A stretch of 18,688 bases of DNA. Origin: Pseudomonadota bacterium. GTDB taxonomy: Bacteria > Pseudomonadota > Alphaproteobacteria > Rhizobiales > Rhizobiaceae. A program made the translations under genes and the position numbers. The stretch spans positions 1-18,688 of the forward strand of contig JAEYTV010000342.1 in the NCBI GenBank assembly GCA_023433855.1, in the 5' to 3' direction. Shown one piece after another: positions 16,565 through 18,688 of the stretch (positions within the stretch are counted from its first letter, which is position 1; each line of letters starts with the position of its first letter). The notes beneath the pieces were generated by a model. It was given only the letters and a program-made list of their open reading frames with translations, was not told the origin of the DNA and made no database searches.

Positions 16565-16598
16565 AAGGGCGCTGGACGTAACGTCGCCCAACGCCCTT
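16565..16598 (-). other. Nested hairpin between the aldolase-family gene and dppB
   Basis: AAGGGCG (16565-16571) pairs with CGCCCTT (16592-16598), and inside it GACGT (16575-16579) pairs with ACGTC (16581-16585). The result is a stem with an inner stem. No T-run follows on the - strand, so complete termination is unlikely. It may set the ratio between the first gene and the transporter genes by processing or attenuation (inference). Confidence 0.45.
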
Positions 16599-16632
16599 TG
16601 ACAACCGCGCCGCGGCTGCCACCTTGACCTTG

Positions 16633-17424
16633 CTACACGGCAAATTCCGGCTGCTCTTTCGCGAGCATGCGCTTGATTGCATCCATGTGAAGATTGGCAT
16701 ATTCGAGCGCGCCGCCTTGCAACTGCTCGTAAGATGCCTGTGCGATTTCATGCGGGACGGGAAGGAGCTTGCGGCCCGTGCTCATTGCAAGGATCTGCTG
16801 TTCCGCGGCGCGCTCGAGATAGTAAAGATCATCCCAAGCCTGCGCGACGGTTGCACCTACGACCATGACGCCGTGGTTCTTCATGAAGACGATATCCGCA
16901 TCCCCGATGGTCGACGCGATACGCGCACCTTCGTCCTCGTTCAGGGCAATACCATTATAGTCTTCATCGACGGCGGTACGCCCGTAGAACTTCAATGCCG
17001 TCTGGCCAGCCCAGGCCAATGGCTGCCCTTCGATCATGCTCAAGGCGGTCGCGAAAGGCATATGGGTATGGAACGCGGCGATGATGCGCGGCTGAAGCTT
17101 GTGGAGTTGGGCGTGAATGTGGAACGCGGTGGATTCCACCTTGCCCGACGAACCCACCACATTGCCATCAAAATCACAGATCAGAAGACTGGAGGCGGTG
17201 ATTTCCTCAAAGGCCATGCCGTAGGGGTTGACGAGAAACAGTTCTGTCGATCCTGGCACCATGAGGGAGAAGTGATTGCACACACCTTCATGGAGGCGCA
17301 GCTTTGCTGCCATCCGAAAACAGGCAGCAAGGTCAACGCGCGCCTGTCGCACAGCATCCGACTCAAGACTGTTCTGCATGATCATGGGAGCCGAGAGCTC
17401 CTTTGTTGCCGCCTGTCCTAACAT
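16633..17424 (-). CDS. Class II aldolase/adducin-family metalloprotein
   Basis: Metal-dependent protein of the FucA/AraD fold, 263 residues from the ATG at 17424. The metal site is visible as His119 and His121 in AFHTHMPF and His184 in MKNHGVMVVG; Glu97 in KVESTAFH aligns with the catalytic glutamate. The N-terminal run DLAACFRMAAKLRLHEGVCNHFS (about 31-53; key His45, Asn50 and His51) is typical of stand-alone bacterial members of the adducin-like group. Two further starts are possible: TTG at 17463, which lies almost at the predicted transcription start, and ATG at 17385 behind AAGGAG. It is the first gene of the - strand operon. It could be an aldolase, a decarboxylase, or a relative of NovR/CloR, fold-related non-haem iron oxygenases that act on arylpyruvates and mandelates (established for those enzymes). 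The actual reaction is unknown. Confidence 0.85.
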   Translation of the reverse strand: MLGQAATKELSAPMIMQNSLESDAVRQARVDLAACFRMAAKLRLHEGVCNHFSLMVPGSTELFLVNPYGMAFEEITASSLLICDFDGNVVGSSGKVESTAFHIHAQLHKLQPRIIAAFHTHMPFATALSMIEGQPLAWAGQTALKFYGRTAVDEDYNGIALNEDEGARIASTIGDADIVFMKNHGVMVVGATVAQAWDDLYYLERAAEQQILAMSTGRKLLPVPHEIAQASYEQLQGGALEYANLHMDAIKRMLAKEQPEFAV

Positions 17425-17487
17425 CCAGCTTTTCTCCGAAAATTGATCTTTGTCACTAACCAAGCGACCGGCATCGCTATGGTTTGT

Positions 17488-17516
17488 ATCATCGTATACA
17501 ATTATACAGCTGTCAA
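17488..17516 (-). promoter_or_regulatory. Sigma-70-like promoter with a GntR-type operator candidate, upstream of the aldolase-dpp operon
   Basis: On the - strand a perfect TTGACA -35 box (17511-17516) is followed by a 17-bp spacer and GATGAT (17488-17493, 4 of 6 to TATAAT). Between them lies ATCGTATACAAT (17491-17502), an imperfect palindrome centred on GTATAC, a core shared by operators of several FCD-type GntR regulators. A second short arm pair, GTATA/TATAC, spans 17494-17507. Binding there would cover the spacer and -10, a repressor position. The GntR gene at 6736-7461 is the obvious candidate regulator (inference). Transcription would begin near 17481. Confidence 0.6.
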
Positions 17517-18065
17517 CAGACTCTCGGGACGACGCGCGAAATTGTTGATCATGGGATGGGCCGCAGCGTCGATGATGGCAGTCTGGAGGAAAAGCTCTTC
17601 GAGGTGCAGGAGATCGCCGGCCAACCTCTGGCGCGAGGTCGCAGCCCGCAACCTCGACAGGTTCGGCGCGTGGATCACCCTGCAGAGGGCAAGGATCGAT
17701 GCGTCGTTGGAGCGGGTTCGCAAGAGCAGCGGCGGCACGTCTGCAGGGGCGGGAGCCGGAAGGCGGTCAGGACCGGCAGGAGGCGCCGGTACAGGACAAG
17801 GCCATTCCGTTGCGTTTCGCGACCGAGCGGCGCGACAGGCTGCTCGGCATAGGAGGCCAGCAGAGCGAAGGAGGCGCCGAAGAATGAGCGGCGCCCATGA
17901 GAAACGCGACGAGGAGAGCGATGGGCACCTAGTAAAGATCATCTTGCCCAGATCACGACAACTAACGCTGGAAGCCGTGACAGAAACGCGCTGCAAAGCC
18001 GCGACGAGCGCCAATACCCAGCGTTCTAGGAACCTGCTACGTAAGCCGCTCTCCCGATTTGCAAC
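17517..18065. other. About 550 bp with no recognisable gene
   Basis: Between the aldolase-operon promoter and the crotonase gene I find no convincing coding region on either strand. The open frames here are low-complexity (Arg, Ala and Gly rich, or Ser, Pro and Leu rich) with no known motif. One structure stands out: a 7-bp all-GC perfect stem, GGCGCCG (17873-17879) with CGGCGCC (17889-17895) and a 9-nt loop. It could be a weak stop for the crotonase transcript, although no T-run follows. The stretch could also be a decayed gene or hold a small RNA. Confidence 0.4.
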
Positions 18066-18688
18066 CTAGCGGTTCTTCCAGACTGGCTTGCGTTTTTCGG
18101 CAAAGGCACGCGGCCCCTCAATGAAGTCCTCGGTGCCCGTCAGGGTGGAATGGATCGGATAGACGGTCCTGATCGCCTCCTCGAGTGACGGCTTGTCCAT
18201 CGAGGCATAGACGGCCTCCTTGGCAGCCCGCACTGCAATGGGGGCCTGCTCCAGGATCTGCTCGGCCCAGTCAAGCGCAGCATCCAGCGCCTTGGACGTT
18301 GGGACGACTTCATTGACGAAGCCGAGCCTGCGCCCTTCATCTGCGGTGACCCGCCGGCCGGTCAGGATGATTCCCAGTGCTTCCTTTTGCGGGATGATGC
18401 GCGGCAGCCGCTGTACGCCGCCACCCGAGGCAATCATGCCCACTTTGCCTTCCGGCAGTCCGAAATAGGCGTTCTCCGCCGCGATAATCAGGTCGCAAGC
18501 GAGCGCCAGTTCGAACCCGCCGCCAAGCGCCAAGCCATTGACAGCCGCGATAACCGGCTTTGCCAGATCGAACCGCATGGCCAGGCCACCGAAACCGGTA
18601 TGCGGCCGCGGCCCCCGTTTGCCGGCGGCCTGGGCTTTCAGATCGTTTCCCGCGGAAAAGGCTCGGTCCCCCGCACCCGTTATGATGC
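18066..18688 (-). CDS. Enoyl-CoA hydratase/isomerase (crotonase) family protein, 5' end outside the window
   Basis: Acts on acyl-CoA thioesters. The frame is open through the window end, so the N-terminal part is missing; an internal ATG at 18578 is not the start. The first oxyanion-hole segment GAGDRAFSAGNDLK is visible at the right edge, and the second as NGLALGGGFELALACDLI. LPEGKVGMIASGGGVQRLPR carries the first catalytic glutamate of hydratases. The second one, which precedes the MVLTG-type motif in rat mitochondrial hydratase, is replaced by Gly (EALGIILTG), so classic hydration is less certain and isomerase or other crotonase chemistry is possible. The C-terminus EGPRAFAEKRKPVWKNR is typical (FxEKRxPxW). 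It is about 600 bp upstream of the aldolase operon on the same strand and probably belongs to another transcription unit. Confidence 0.9.
   Translation of the reverse strand, partial: IITGAGDRAFSAGNDLKAQAAGKRGPRPHTGFGGLAMRFDLAKPVIAAVNGLALGGGFELALACDLIIAAENAYFGLPEGKVGMIASGGGVQRLPRIIPQKEALGIILTGRRVTADEGRRLGFVNEVVPTSKALDAALDWAEQILEQAPIAVRAAKEAVYASMDKPSLEEAIRTVYPIHSTLTGTEDFIEGPRAFAEKRKPVWKNR

Noticed and set aside
17443..18069. Open frames of 122 to 208 codons in the gap before the crotonase gene
   Set aside because: Low-complexity Arg/Ala/Gly or Ser/Pro/Leu composition and no motif. One starts inside the aldolase gene leader and another crosses the promoter.

Overview
The window looks like a catabolic region from a GC-rich alphaproteobacterium, probably of the Rhizobiales. 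The clues are the gene families, tightly packed operons with 1-8 bp overlaps, and the pairing of tripartite tricarboxylate (TTT) and dipeptide-type ABC transporters. This placement is inference from family resemblance; there is no rRNA or tRNA to confirm it. I see no CRISPR array, prophage or intact insertion sequence.

Left part, + strand (57-6571): two TTT transporter membrane subunits (TctB, TctA) are followed by three enzymes that together resemble a mandelate pathway. These are an NAD(P)-dependent aromatic-type aldehyde dehydrogenase, a thiamine-diphosphate (ThDP) 2-oxo-acid decarboxylase-like enzyme, and an FMN (S)-mandelate dehydrogenase homologue. Read as chemistry: a 2-hydroxy acid is imported, oxidised to the 2-oxo acid, decarboxylated to the aldehyde, then oxidised to the carboxylate. 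The solute receptor TctC is not in the window; it may lie just upstream of position 1.

Right part, - strand (17424 down to 6736): a long gene run begins at a sigma-70-like promoter (17488-17516) with a GTATAC-centred GntR-type operator candidate inside it. The order of transcription is class II aldolase/adducin-family protein, dipeptide ABC permeases (DppB, DppC), two ATPases (DppD, DppF), the solute-binding protein, a cytoplasmic penicillin-acylase-family Ntn hydrolase, a D-2-hydroxyacid dehydrogenase with NADPH-type features, and an FCD-type GntR regulator. The logic suggests import of a peptide-like or acyl-amide compound, cleavage inside the cell, and processing of a released 2-hydroxy or 2-oxo acid. 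The + and - operons converge at 6572-6735, where a short possible transposase remnant sits.

Far right: a 600-bp stretch with no recognisable gene apart from the promoter, then the 3' two-thirds or so of a crotonase-family (enoyl-CoA hydratase/isomerase) gene running off the window end on the - strand.

The main hypothesis is that the two convergent operons form one pathway for an amide or conjugate of an aryl 2-hydroxy acid. Dehydrogenases of both stereochemical families are present and no mandelate racemase is. Substrate identity cannot be read from sequence.
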